Below are positions 25,248-34,249 of a DNA stretch of 64,000 bases, piece after piece (positions within the stretch are counted from its first letter, which is position 1; each line of letters begins with the position of its first letter). This stretch comes from an uncultured Eubacteriales bacterium (GTDB lineage: Bacteria > Bacillota > Clostridia > Oscillospirales > CAG-272). The notes under the pieces are model-generated. The model searched no databases, was not told the origin of the DNA, and saw nothing but the letters and a program-made list of their open reading frames with translations. Where the stretch lies: assembly GCA_900549725.1 (NCBI GenBank), contig URPL01000007.1:7169-71168 (forward strand), written 5' to 3'. The translations under genes and the position numbers were made by a program.

Positions 25248-25526
25248 TTGGAGACTTTTTTCTATTTGCTTGCAAGGCTGTTTTATTACTTAATCGGCGC
25301 GGTTGAGATTTGTCTTTTGATTCGTGCGGTGCTTTCGTGGTTTCCGGGTGAATTTGAGGGCGCATTTATTGACTTTCTGTATACCGTGACGGAGACCGTG
25401 GTGGCGCCGATGCGCTTTTTGCTGGAGCGGTTTGAAACGGTGCGGCAAAGCCCGATCGATCTCTCCTTTTTTGCGACCGTGTTGGTCCTTTCCTTTGTGC
25501 AAATCGGCTTGCAGGCGGTGATATGA
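25248..25526 (+). CDS. YggT family membrane protein
   Basis: 92 residues with two membrane helices separated by the conserved SWFP...P segment (AVLSWFPGEFEGAF, TVVAPMRFLLERF). YggT proteins lie beside division genes; an osmotic or envelope role has been proposed but is unsettled. The start appears to be TTG at 25248, with GAAGGAG about 12 nt upstream; no better in-frame ATG exists. It overlaps the ylmH-like gene by 4 nt. Confidence 0.85.
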   Translation: METFFYLLARLFYYLIGAVEICLLIRAVLSWFPGEFEGAFIDFLYTVTETVVAPMRFLLERFETVRQSPIDLSFFATVLVLSFVQIGLQAVI

Positions 25527-26371
25527 TGCAGATGAACAATGTCGCTTTCGGCGCGGGAGAGGAAGAGCGTTATCTTCTTTCCCGCGTGGACGACGGCTTG
25601 GAGCGCGCACGGCGCGGCACGCTTTTTATCAGCGATTTTCTGAACGGGCGCGAGCAGGCGCTGATTTCTGCGCGGCTTTGCGCGCTCGGTCTGCATGCGG
25701 AAAAAGAATATCTGTTTTTCGGCGGATATCCCTATGCCGAGAGACAGGTATTGTTTTTGTTTCCGGAGTATTTTGCAGTATATGAAGATGCGGCACGGCA
25801 AAGCGCATATCTTTTCGAGGCGGCACGGGAAAGCGGTGCCGTCAGGGCGCTTTCAATACAGGGCAGCGGTTATCGGGAACTGTCGCACCGCGACTATTTG
25901 GGCAGCTTGACATCGCTCGGCATTGAGCGGTTTGTGATAGGCGATATTGTCCCATGTGACCCGTATAGTGCCGTTGCCTTTTTTTGTGAAAAAATCGCGG
26001 GGTTTGTGCAAAACGAGCTGCGCCGCATCGGCAGAGATGCGGTGAGCGTGAGAGATGTAACGGATGCGGTGCAGCGCGGGCAGCTGCTTGCGGCGGATCC
26101 GCATCGGTACGAAGAGCTTACATTTACCGTGGCAAGCCCCAGGCTTGACGGGTTGATTGCGGGGATGCTGGGGCTTTCCCGCGAGGTGGCGCAGCAGCTC
26201 ATCCGCAGGGGTCTGGTCGAGATCGACCATGAAACGGTCGAAAAATGCGATGCAATGCCAAAGCCCCCCTGCCTGCTTGGTGTGCGGGGATACGGGCGAT
26301 ATCGCTTTTCGCAGATCGGCACGCAGAGCCGCCGCGGCCGATGGCGCATCACGGCGCAAAAATATCTTTGA
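25523..26371 (+). CDS. YlmH-type RNA-binding protein with S4 domain
   Basis: 282 residues. The N-terminal two thirds match the YlmH family (YPYAERQVLFLFPEY, GSLTSLGIERFVIGDI), and an S4 RNA-binding domain occupies about 200-265 (SPRLDGLIAGMLGLSREVAQQLIRRGLVEIDHE). YlmH homologues bind the ribosome or stalled nascent-chain complexes; in this cluster they also affect division. ATGATG start; overlaps yggT. Position between yggT and divIVA is conserved in Firmicutes. Confidence 0.9.
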   Translation: MMQMNNVAFGAGEEERYLLSRVDDGLERARRGTLFISDFLNGREQALISARLCALGLHAEKEYLFFGGYPYAERQVLFLFPEYFAVYEDAARQSAYLFEAARESGAVRALSIQGSGYRELSHRDYLGSLTSLGIERFVIGDIVPCDPYSAVAFFCEKIAGFVQNELRRIGRDAVSVRDVTDAVQRGQLLAADPHRYEELTFTVASPRLDGLIAGMLGLSREVAQQLIRRGLVEIDHETVEKCDAMPKPPCLLGVRGYGRYRFSQIGTQSRRGRWRITAQKYL

Positions 26372-26410
26372 TGCAGATTTGAGCTATGCTCCAAGAAAGG
26401 AAGGCACACA

Positions 26411-27805
26411 ATGATTCCTCCGCATGAGATCAACAACAAAGAATTTTCCAGAGTCGTTCGCGGCTATTCCATTCCGGAGGTGGACGAATATATCGCTTAC
26501 CTGCGCGAGCAATATACGGAGCTGTATCGTGAAAACGATGCTTTGCAGCGCCGCCTTTCCCAAGCGGAGGCGGAGCTTGGCGAACTGAAAGCGGAAGAAT
26601 CCGATATCCGAGCCGCGCTGATTACGGCGCAGAAGGCAGGCAAGAAGATCATTACCGATGCCAATGCACGCGCCGGCCGCATTACTATGCAGACGCGAAT
26701 CGATTGCGAAAAAATATTGGAGGATTTCCGCCGCGAAAGCGCTCAGGAGCGCGAAACGCTTTCCGTGCTCAAGGGGCAGGTTGCAAATCTGAAGCAGCGG
26801 CTGTTTGAAATGTATTCCTCGCATATTTCCATGATTGAGCAGATTACGCCCAATATCAATGAAGATATTGCAAAAATGTCCGCCATTACGGATGATGAAT
26901 ATGCGGCTTCCCTGGCGGCTGAAATTCGCGGGAAGAGCGGAGTGGACGAAATTGTACCGACCTCGGTCGGTGCGGATGAAACCGTGAGCGACGAAGAGCT
27001 GGCGGCGCTTGCGCGCGTGTTCGGCGATTTGTCTGCAAAGGCTCCGGAGGCGCTTTTTGCCAAGCAGGACGGGAATGCCGACGGAAGCGAAGCCGAAGAG
27101 GCGGACAAAGCCGCGGCGGCGCAAACCGTGGTAGAAACGGAAATTGAGCCGGAAATCGAACCGACTGCCGATGCGGAGCCCTTGACAACGACTGCCGAGC
27201 CTCAGATTCCGCTTGCGGTGGATGAGGCGGAGGAATTGCTTTCGCTGCTGCGCCGCAAGGCAGAGGAAAAGCAGGCGGCGGAACAGGCGGCGCAGCAAGA
27301 CGCGCAGGAAGATATCCAGGGCGAAATGCCGACAGCAGAGCCGGGGGAGGCTGCCGCGCCGGACGAAGAAACGGCATCGGCCGGTGCCGCCGATGCACAG
27401 ACGGAGGCGCCGATCGAAGCAGCGCCGGAACAGACGCTTTCCCTTCAGGCGGAGGATGCCTTTGCGGCACAGCCGGAGCAAGCCGATGCGCCGCAGAAAA
27501 AAGAAGAGGCGGCGCAGCAGGAAACGACCGTGCAAGCCGCACAGATACAGCAGCATACGGAAACCGCCGCCGCACCGGAAAACGATGCAGAAAAGGAAGA
27601 GAACGAAGAAAACGAGGATATTTTCGATACGCTGCGGCGGCTGAATGAAGTATTCGGCGCGGAAGAGACGGAGGATGATGCCTCGGCACGGGAATTTTTC
27701 GATTCTTTGTCTTCTCCTGCGCAAAAGAAGGAAGAGGACGACCCGACCGAGCTGAGCATTGAGGAGCAGCTGCGCCGCGCCTATCCGAATCACGAAAACG
27801 AATAA
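26411..27805 (+). CDS. divIVA: DivIVA-domain protein with long acidic tail
   Basis: 464 residues. The N-terminal lipid-binding DivIVA domain is clear (MIPPHEINNKEFSRVVRGYS, IPEVDEYIAYLREQY), followed by coiled coil to about residue 150 (LYRENDALQRRLSQAEAELG). The remaining 300 residues are a Glu/Ala/Gln-rich, low-complexity extension with little predicted fold. Typical Firmicute DivIVA proteins are about 160-230 residues, so this tail is unusual. It recognises negative membrane curvature at poles and septa. GAAAGGAAGG ribosome site; ileS follows. Confidence 0.88.
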   Translation: MIPPHEINNKEFSRVVRGYSIPEVDEYIAYLREQYTELYRENDALQRRLSQAEAELGELKAEESDIRAALITAQKAGKKIITDANARAGRITMQTRIDCEKILEDFRRESAQERETLSVLKGQVANLKQRLFEMYSSHISMIEQITPNINEDIAKMSAITDDEYAASLAAEIRGKSGVDEIVPTSVGADETVSDEELAALARVFGDLSAKAPEALFAKQDGNADGSEAEEADKAAAAQTVVETEIEPEIEPTADAEPLTTTAEPQIPLAVDEAEELLSLLRRKAEEKQAAEQAAQQDAQEDIQGEMPTAEPGEAAAPDEETASAGAADAQTEAPIEAAPEQTLSLQAEDAFAAQPEQADAPQKKEEAAQQETTVQAAQIQQHTETAAAPENDAEKEENEENEDIFDTLRRLNEVFGAEETEDDASAREFFDSLSSPAQKKEEDDPTELSIEEQLRRAYPNHENE

Positions 27806-27876
27806 ACCGATTGTAGGTATCACTGGATTCTGAAAGAAACTGTTCATCGGGAAAGCACGAAAGGATTTTGAGAACC

Positions 27877-30711
27877 ATGCCAAAGGATTATACAAAGACG
27901 CTGAATCTGCCGAACACCTCGTTTGCCATGCGTGCAAATTTGCCGCTTAGAGAGGGCGAGATGCTTGCGCATTTCGATGAAATCGATCTGTATCATAAAA
28001 TGCTGCGGAAAAACGAGGGGAAGAAGCCCTTCGTTTTGCACGACGGCCCTCCGTTTTCCAACGGCAATATTCATATGGGCACCGCGATGAATAAAATCTT
28101 AAAGGATTTTATCGTCAAATATCATGCAATGACGGGATATTATACCCCGTATGTTCCCGGTTGGGACAACCACGGCATGCCTATCGAAAGCGCGATCATC
28201 AAGAAAAACAAGCTCGACCGCAAAAAAATGACCGTGCCGGAATTTCGCCGTGCCTGTGAAAGCTTTGCCGCCGATTTTGTTTCGATTCAGTGCGAGCAGT
28301 TCCGCCGTCTCGGCGTTACGGGGGATTGGGAGAACCCGTATCTGACAATGAAGCCGGAGTTTGAGGCAAGAGAGCTGCGCGTATTCGGCAAAATGTATGA
28401 AAAGGGCTATATTTATAAAGGGCTCAAACCTGTTTACTGGTGCCCGCATGACGAAACCGCGCTGGCGGAGGCAGAGATCGATTATAAGGATGTGCCATGC
28501 ACCTCGATCTATGTCAAATTCCGCACGGTGGATGATAAGGGGCTGTTCCGCCCGCTGTGCGGCGATTTGCCCGTTTATTTCATTATCTGGACCACAACGA
28601 CATGGACACTGCCCGGCAACCTTGCCATTGCGCTGCACCCGGCGGAGGAATATGCGCTCATCCGCGCGGGAGAGTGCTGTTATGTAACGGCTGCGGCGCT
28701 TGCCGAAAAGACCATGAAGGCCGGCGGCATTGAGCAATACGAGATTCTCGGCACATTCCGCGGCAAGGAGCTTGAATTTGCAAAGGCGCGCCACCCGTTC
28801 CTTGAGCGCGACAGCGTAATCGTCAATGCCGACTATGTTACCATGGACAGCGGTACCGGCTGCGTGCATACGGCGCCCGGCTTCGGTGCGGACGACTATA
28901 TCACGTGCCGCCGCTACAATATGGATATCATCGTTCCCGTGGACGACCGCGGATATCAGACCGAAGAGGCAGGGAAATATGCGGGGCTGTATTATGAAAA
29001 GTCCAATGAGGTGATCCTTGCGGATATGAAGGAGAGCGGTGCGCTGTTTGCGAGCGAAGAATTCGTGCACTCGTATCCGCATTGCTGGAGATGCAAGCAT
29101 CCGATCATCTTCCGCGCAACGCCGCAATGGTTCTGCTCCGTCGCCGCATTCCGCGATGAAGCGATCAAGGCATGCGCCGATGTGGAATGGATTCCAGCCT
29201 GGGGCGGAGAGCGTATGGTGCAGATGATACGCGAAAGAGCCGATTGGTGCATTTCCCGTCAGCGCCATTGGGGGCTTCCCATTCCCGTGTTCTATTGCGC
29301 GGATTGCGGGCAGGTAATCTGTAACGAAACAACGATTGACCATCTGAGCAAGCTCTTCGGGGAGCACGGCTCCAATGTATGGTTTGAAAAGAGCGCCGAG
29401 GAGCTTTTACCGCAGGGCTATGTCTGCGAAAAATGCGGCGGAACGCATTTTGCGAAAGAGACGGATACGCTGGACGGCTGGTTTGATTCCGGCTCCTCCC
29501 ATTTTTCCGTTTTGGAAAATAAGCCCGGCATGACCTGGCCGGCAGATCTGTATCTTGAGGGCGCCGACCAGTATCGCGGCTGGTTCCAATCCTCCATGCT
29601 GACCGCCGTTGCCGCAAGGGGGCAGGGGGCACCGTATCGCTCCGTGTTGACGCACGGCTGGGTTGTGGACGGCGAAGGGAAGCAGATGCACAAATCGCTC
29701 GGCAATGCCGTTGCCGCAGAGGATGTTGTGAAAAAATACGGCGCTGATCTTTTGCGCCTGTGGGTTGCTTCCTCCGATTACCGCGTGGATGTGCGGGTAT
29801 CCGATGCGATTTTCAAGCAGCTTTCCGATGCATACCGCAAGATCCGCAACACTGCGCGCATCCTTTTGGCGGACCTTGGAGACGCCGGAACGGATTTTGT
29901 GCCAGACCGCGATCTTCTGCCCGCAGAAAAGCTGCTGCCCATTGACCGTTGGCTGCTTGCCAGACTCAATCGGCTGATTGCCACAGCACGCGCCGCTTAT
30001 GAGAGCTATGAATTCCATTTGATCTATCATGCGGTATACAATTTCTGCACCACGGAGCTTTCCAAGCTTTATATCGATATCACCAAGGATCGCATGTATG
30101 CGGAGCTGAAAAACTCCGAGGCGCGCCGTGCCGCGCAAACGGCAATGTTCTATGCCCTTGATACGCTTACCAGGCTGATTGCCCCGCTTTTGGCATTTAC
30201 TGCAGACGAGATCTGGCAGGCAATGCCGCACCGCGCTGCGGATAACGCAGAACATGTGATTCTCAATGAGATGCCTGCACTTTGCAAGGACTGGGAGTGC
30301 CCCGAAATCGAAACGCATTATGAAAATCTGTTCCGCATCCGCGATGATGTTATGAAAGCACTGGAAACGGCGCGCGCGGACAAGGTGATCGGCAAGAGCC
30401 TGGATGCAGACCTTGTGATCTACGCCGACGGTGAAAACTATGCTCTGCTTGACAGCTTCCGCGCGGAGCTGCCGACGCTGTTCATCGTATCCGCCGTGCA
30501 GCTGAACCTCAGGGACGGCAGCGAGCAGAACACGTTTTGCGGCGAGAGCGGGCTTACCGTTAAGGTGCAGCCGGCTGCCGGCGAGCGCTGTGACCGTTGC
30601 TGGAATTACAGCGCTGAGTGCACGCAGGATGAAGCGGCGGAGGGAGAAGAGAGCGCGCATGTTTGCCCGCGTTGCGCTGCTGTTTTGCGTCAAATTCGTC
30701 AGAGCCGCTGA
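27877..30711 (+). CDS. ileS: Isoleucyl-tRNA synthetase
   Basis: 944 residues, class I synthetase. The HIGH motif appears as HMGT in GNIHMGTAMNKILKDF. The KMSKS loop is KQMHKS (Ser to His variant) followed by LGNAV. The CP1 editing domain contains TWTLPGNLAIALHP. The C-terminal zinc knuckle is CDRCWNYS...CPRC. The start is taken at ATG 27877 with GAAAGG upstream; a TTG nine bases earlier is less likely. Only 71 nt separate it from divIVA and no T-box leader is seen, so it probably depends on upstream transcription. Confidence 0.95.
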   Translation: MPKDYTKTLNLPNTSFAMRANLPLREGEMLAHFDEIDLYHKMLRKNEGKKPFVLHDGPPFSNGNIHMGTAMNKILKDFIVKYHAMTGYYTPYVPGWDNHGMPIESAIIKKNKLDRKKMTVPEFRRACESFAADFVSIQCEQFRRLGVTGDWENPYLTMKPEFEARELRVFGKMYEKGYIYKGLKPVYWCPHDETALAEAEIDYKDVPCTSIYVKFRTVDDKGLFRPLCGDLPVYFIIWTTTTWTLPGNLAIALHPAEEYALIRAGECCYVTAAALAEKTMKAGGIEQYEILGTFRGKELEFAKARHPFLERDSVIVNADYVTMDSGTGCVHTAPGFGADDYITCRRYNMDIIVPVDDRGYQTEEAGKYAGLYYEKSNEVILADMKESGALFASEEFVHSYPHCWRCKHPIIFRATPQWFCSVAAFRDEAIKACADVEWIPAWGGERMVQMIRERADWCISRQRHWGLPIPVFYCADCGQVICNETTIDHLSKLFGEHGSNVWFEKSAEELLPQGYVCEKCGGTHFAKETDTLDGWFDSGSSHFSVLENKPGMTWPADLYLEGADQYRGWFQSSMLTAVAARGQGAPYRSVLTHGWVVDGEGKQMHKSLGNAVAAEDVVKKYGADLLRLWVASSDYRVDVRVSDAIFKQLSDAYRKIRNTARILLADLGDAGTDFVPDRDLLPAEKLLPIDRWLLARLNRLIATARAAYESYEFHLIYHAVYNFCTTELSKLYIDITKDRMYAELKNSEARRAAQTAMFYALDTLTRLIAPLLAFTADEIWQAMPHRAADNAEHVILNEMPALCKDWECPEIETHYENLFRIRDDVMKALETARADKVIGKSLDADLVIYADGENYALLDSFRAELPTLFIVSAVQLNLRDGSEQNTFCGESGLTVKVQPAAGERCDRCWNYSAECTQDEAAEGEESAHVCPRCAAVLRQIRQSR

Positions 30712-30823
30712 TTGCACGCATTTTTTGCGGGGTATGTCCGTATGGGCTGCCCCGCAAATTTCGTTATATTTGCAAAAAAACGCGCATGGCTGCTTGCTTT
30801 GCCGTGCGGCACAGGGGGGCTAT

Positions 30824-31384
30824 ATGACAAACAGAGAAAAACTGGAGGCGGCGGCGCAGCGCTGCGCTGCATGCGAGGGCTGCGCACTTTGCAAAACGCG
30901 CACGCATTTGGTCTACGGCACGGGAAACCCGGAGGCAAGCCTTGTTTTTGTCGGAGAAGCGCCGGGCGAAAAAGAGGATCTTGCCGGCATTCCTTTTGTC
31001 GGGCCCGCCGGGCAGCTGTTTGATTTATATTTGGATGCGGTCGGCTTGCATCGCGAGCAGGTATATATCTGCAATATTCTCAAGTGCCGCCCGCCGCACA
31101 ATCGCGATCCGCTGTCAGAGGAAATGGGCATCTGCATGGAGCATCTGCGTGAGCAGATCAAAATCATTGCCCCGAAGCTGATCGTGTGCCTCGGCAGAAT
31201 CGCCGCGGGGCAGCTGATCAAGCCCGATTTCAAGGTGACAAGGGAGCACGGTGCCTTTTTTGAAAAGGGACAGTTTACCCTGTGCGGGATCTATCATCCC
31301 TCTGCGCTTTTGCGCGATCCTTCTAAAAGAGAGGATATGTACCGCGATATGAAACAGATCGCGCAGCGGTATCGGCAGCTGTAA
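30824..31384 (+). CDS. Uracil-DNA glycosylase, family 4 ([4Fe-4S])
   Basis: 186 residues. Excises uracil from DNA in base-excision repair. Motif A is FVGEAPGEKED, followed by GIPFVGPAGQLFD. Motif B is HPSALLRD near the C-terminus. Cluster-ligand cysteines are visible as CEGCALC near residue 17 and CNILKCRPPHNRDP. Length and layout match thermophile-type family 4 UDGs widespread in Clostridia. The start at 30824 has GGGGGG 5 nt upstream; longer frames overlap the end of ileS. Confidence 0.92.
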   Translation: MTNREKLEAAAQRCAACEGCALCKTRTHLVYGTGNPEASLVFVGEAPGEKEDLAGIPFVGPAGQLFDLYLDAVGLHREQVYICNILKCRPPHNRDPLSEEMGICMEHLREQIKIIAPKLIVCLGRIAAGQLIKPDFKVTREHGAFFEKGQFTLCGIYHPSALLRDPSKREDMYRDMKQIAQRYRQL

Positions 31385-31414
31385 GGCTGGCGGCTTGTGC
31401 AAAGGATTTTTACA

Positions 31415-32353
31415 ATGTCAATACTTTCCCTGATTGAACTTGTCGGCGGTTTTTTGCTTGTGATTGCCGTCGGATTTCTTTTTTCCGCCCTTGGCTTTTT
31501 TCCGGGGGATTTTACAAAAAAGCTTTCCCGCGTTGTGCTGTGTGTGCTGCAGCCGTTTATGCTGTTCACGGCGCTGCTCGGCATTCCTTATTCGGCGCAG
31601 GCGCTGAAAAAAGGTCTGTTTGTGATGCTGCTCAGCCTTGCGGTGCACGGTGTGCTCGGGCTGATCGGTTTTCTTGCCGCAAAACCGCTGAAAAACCGCG
31701 CGGAGCAAAAATTGATGCGCTTTTGCACCATGTTTACAAACGGCGGATTTCTGGGCTTTCCCGTGTTGATGGCGCTGCTCGGTGCGCAGGGCAAATTTTT
31801 TGGGGCTTTTTGGGTGGTTGTGTTCAACACGCTGAGCTGGACCTGGGGGCTTGCCATTATGCGCCGCGGCGACCCGGACGCCGAGGTCTTTTCTTTTCGT
31901 AAGCTGTTCAATTTCGGCTCTGTGCCGTGTCTGCTCGGAATTGCCGCATATGCCGTACAGCTGCCTGTTCCGCAATTTCTGCTGGACACCATGACAAAGC
32001 TCGGCGATACATGTGCTCCGCTTGTGCTCCTGATCATCGGGGCGAATCTGCAGAAAATTCAGCCGAAACGGTCGATCCTTGATCCAAAGGCGTTCTATCT
32101 TGCCGCAGTACGACTGTTGCTGTGCCCCGTCGTCGTCGCCGCGCTTTGCAGGCTCTGCCGCATTCCGGACGATTTTTCGATTTTGTGTCTGATTATGTCT
32201 TCGCTGCCGAGCGCCTCCATGTGTGTGATGTTTGCGGAGGTTTATGATGTGCATCCCGAAATTGCCTCGCGCAATGTGGGCATCGTGACGGCGCTTTCCT
32301 GTTTTTCCATTCCGCTTGCGCTGTTTCTCGGGCAGCGGATTTTAGCGCTTTGA
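31415..32353 (+). CDS. AEC (auxin efflux carrier) family transporter
   Basis: 312 residues with about ten membrane helices in two five-helix halves. NGGFLGFPVLMALLG and SLPSASMCVMFAEVY are the conserved discontinuous-helix segments of the AEC family. Bacterial members transport malate, other dicarboxylates or amino acids; the substrate here is unknown. The start at 31415 (AAAGG upstream) is preferred over a GTG 18 nt earlier. It is followed by a strong terminator; no clear partner gene. Confidence 0.85.
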   Translation: MSILSLIELVGGFLLVIAVGFLFSALGFFPGDFTKKLSRVVLCVLQPFMLFTALLGIPYSAQALKKGLFVMLLSLAVHGVLGLIGFLAAKPLKNRAEQKLMRFCTMFTNGGFLGFPVLMALLGAQGKFFGAFWVVVFNTLSWTWGLAIMRRGDPDAEVFSFRKLFNFGSVPCLLGIAAYAVQLPVPQFLLDTMTKLGDTCAPLVLLIIGANLQKIQPKRSILDPKAFYLAAVRLLLCPVVVAALCRLCRIPDDFSILCLIMSSLPSASMCVMFAEVYDVHPEIASRNVGIVTALSCFSIPLALFLGQRILAL

Positions 32354-32364
32354 ACCGAAAAATT

Positions 32365-32392
32365 GACGGCTGTCGGGACGACAGCCGTTTTT
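32365..32392 (+). terminator. Intrinsic terminator after the AEC gene
   Basis: A 10-bp perfect stem acggctgtcg/cgacagccgt with loop gga (32365-32374, 32378-32387) and a T-run. Confidence 0.9.
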
Positions 32393-32425
32393 TACTGAAT
32401 TTTCTAATTTGTTTTTGATAAGGGG

Positions 32426-32454
32426 TTGACATGCGTTCATTTTATGTGTATAAT
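32426..32454 (+). promoter_or_regulatory. Consensus promoter of the ABC transporter/nucleotidyltransferase operon
   Basis: TTGACA (32426-32431), exact 17-nt spacer, TATAAT (32449-32454): a perfect sigma-A match, 52 nt before the lipoprotein gene. An inverted repeat overlaps it. Confidence 0.9.
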
Positions 32455-32469
32455 ATGCAGTAAATGAAC
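32435..32469. promoter_or_regulatory. Inverted repeat overlapping the ABC operon promoter
   Basis: GTTCATTTTA (32435-32444) and TAAATGAAC (32461-32469) are inverted copies (one extra T) that flank the -10 box and the transcription start. This placement fits a repressor operator. The regulator might be the winged-helix fusion encoded last in the operon, but that is inference. Confidence 0.5.
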
Positions 32470-32505
32470 AACACAATGTTCTGAATAACGATGGGAGAGA
32501 TTTTG

Positions 32506-33498
32506 ATGTTGAAAAAGATAGTTTTTATTTTTTTGAGTGCGGTGCTTTTGCTCGGCTCGGTGATGCTTGCTTCCTGCGAAAAGAAAAAGGTTGTCACGGT
32601 GTATGCAACCTGCGAGGATTATCGCATTGAAAACGCGCAGAAAATGTTTGATGAAAAGTTTCCGGAACTTGAGGTGCGGGTGGAATACAAGTCCACGGGT
32701 GACCTTTCCTCCAAGCTGATCGCCGAGGGTGAAAAAACCGATTGTGATATTATCATGGAGCTGGAAAACGCTTACATGGAAAAAATAGCTGACAATCTTG
32801 CAACCCTTGACGGTGTCGATTTCAGTGTATATCAGGAAAGCCTGATCCCGGCAAGCCATAAATATGTGCCGCTGATTGTTTCAAGCGGGGCAATTATCAT
32901 AAGCCCCTCAGTTCTGAATGCAAAAGGTTTACCTACGCCAACCGGTTATGATGATCTGTTAAAAGAAGAATACAAGGGATTGATTTCCATGCCGAGTCCG
33001 AAGAGCTCCAGCACGGGCTACATGTTTTTGTTGAATTTGGTGAATGCTTGGGGCGAGGAAAAAGCGTTTGAATATTTCGATCGGCTTTCCGAGAATATCT
33101 CGGGTGCCGGTTTTACCTCTTCCGGTTCCGGCCCGGTACAGGCACTTAAGCTTGGCGAAGCGGCTATTGCACTCGGTATGACCTCGCAGGCAGTTGTTGA
33201 AATCAATGATAACGGCGCGGATTTCACCGTTCAGTATTTTGAAGAAGGTGCGCCCTATGATGTATATTCCAGTGCGATCATGAAGGGACATGAAAGCGAT
33301 GCGGATGTGATGCGCGTGTTTGAATATCTTGTTTCCGATGTTACCCCTGCAGATAAAGAGCTGTATGCGCCGGAAACGATTTACAAAGACCGCACCTTTA
33401 CAAAGCCCAACTATCCGCAAACCATCCCCTACGGCGATATGACGGGATTGGAAGATATCACCTGCAAGGAAGGACTTTTGAACAAGTGGAAATACTGA
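32506..33498 (+). CDS. ABC transporter substrate-binding lipoprotein (iron/phosphonate/polyamine type)
   Basis: 330 residues. Signal peptide with lipobox LASC (Cys about 24), then a two-lobed periplasmic-binding-protein fold (VVTVYATCEDYRIENAQKMFDEKFPELEV, VSSGAIIISPSVL, SSSTGYMFLLNLVNAWG). The family includes ferric, thiamine, 2-aminoethylphosphonate and polyamine binders; the ligand cannot be read directly. The start at 32506 has GGGAG upstream. First gene of a four-gene operon with ATPase, fused permease and a nucleotidyltransferase, which makes an aminophosphonate or phosphocholine-like ligand plausible. Confidence 0.85.
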   Translation: MLKKIVFIFLSAVLLLGSVMLASCEKKKVVTVYATCEDYRIENAQKMFDEKFPELEVRVEYKSTGDLSSKLIAEGEKTDCDIIMELENAYMEKIADNLATLDGVDFSVYQESLIPASHKYVPLIVSSGAIIISPSVLNAKGLPTPTGYDDLLKEEYKGLISMPSPKSSSTGYMFLLNLVNAWGEEKAFEYFDRLSENISGAGFTSSGSGPVQALKLGEAAIALGMTSQAVVEINDNGADFTVQYFEEGAPYDVYSSAIMKGHESDADVMRVFEYLVSDVTPADKELYAPETIYKDRTFTKPNYPQTIPYGDMTGLEDITCKEGLLNKWKY

Positions 33499-34238
33499 GA
33501 GCGGAGCACCTGAAAAAAAACTATGCCGGCGTAACGGCGCTGGACGATGTTGATTTTTCGGTGCAGGAGGGCGAATTTCTTTCCATTTTAGGGCCCTCCG
33601 GCTGCGGCAAAACAACGCTTTTGCGCATTTTGATTGGGCTGCTTGCGCCGGACGAGGGGCGAGTGCTTCTGCACGACGAGGATATCACGCAAAATGCGCC
33701 CGACCGCCGGCAGATGGGCATTGTGTTTCAAAACTATGCGCTGTTTGAAAACATGACCGTTCGACGCAATATCGAATATGCCATGAAGCTGCGCCCCGCG
33801 CTGCGCGCCAAGGCTTCGCAGCGCGCGACGGAGCTGATGGAGCGCGTGGGGCTCACAGAGCATGCCGAAAAATATCCGGCGCAGCTTTCCGGCGGGCAGC
33901 AGCAGCGCGTCGCCATTGCGCGCACGCTGGCGCTCAGCCCTGCAATCATTCTGTTTGACGAGCCGATGAGCGCCCTGGATGTGGAAACGCGCCTCGCGCT
34001 GCGCCGCGAGCTGAAAACGATTCAGAAGGATCTGGGCACAACGATGATCTACATCACGCACGACCAGGAGGAGGCGTTTGCCCTGTCCGACCGCATTATG
34101 GTGATGGGGAATGCAAAAATTCATCAGCTTGATACGCCCGCGCAGATTCTGGATGCGCCTGCGAACGAGTATGTGCGCCGCTTTGTGATTGATAATCTCA
34201 AGGCAAAAATCGATTCTCTTGCCAAATACATGCGGTAA
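33486..34238 (+). CDS. ABC transporter ATP-binding protein
   Basis: 250 residues, a complete ATPase domain: Walker A GPSGCGKTT, Q-loop FQNYALF, signature LSGGQQQRV, Walker B IILFDEP, H-loop ITHDQEEAF. It belongs to the FbpC/PotA-like group but lacks the long C-terminal regulatory domain. GTG start with AAGGAAGG upstream, overlapping the binding-protein gene by 13 nt. The permease begins 11 nt downstream. Confidence 0.9.
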   Translation: MEILRAEHLKKNYAGVTALDDVDFSVQEGEFLSILGPSGCGKTTLLRILIGLLAPDEGRVLLHDEDITQNAPDRRQMGIVFQNYALFENMTVRRNIEYAMKLRPALRAKASQRATELMERVGLTEHAEKYPAQLSGGQQQRVAIARTLALSPAIILFDEPMSALDVETRLALRRELKTIQKDLGTTMIYITHDQEEAFALSDRIMVMGNAKIHQLDTPAQILDAPANEYVRRFVIDNLKAKIDSLAKYMR

Positions 34239-34249
34239 GGGGGCGCGCC

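Noticed and set aside
27806..27876. Possible T-box leader for ileS
   Set aside because: Only 71 nt are available; no specifier loop, T-box motif or terminator was found.
26384..27937. Long minus-strand frame antisense to divIVA
   Set aside because: Its Arg/Leu/Phe-rich repeats are produced by the Glu/Ala-rich codons of the DivIVA tail.
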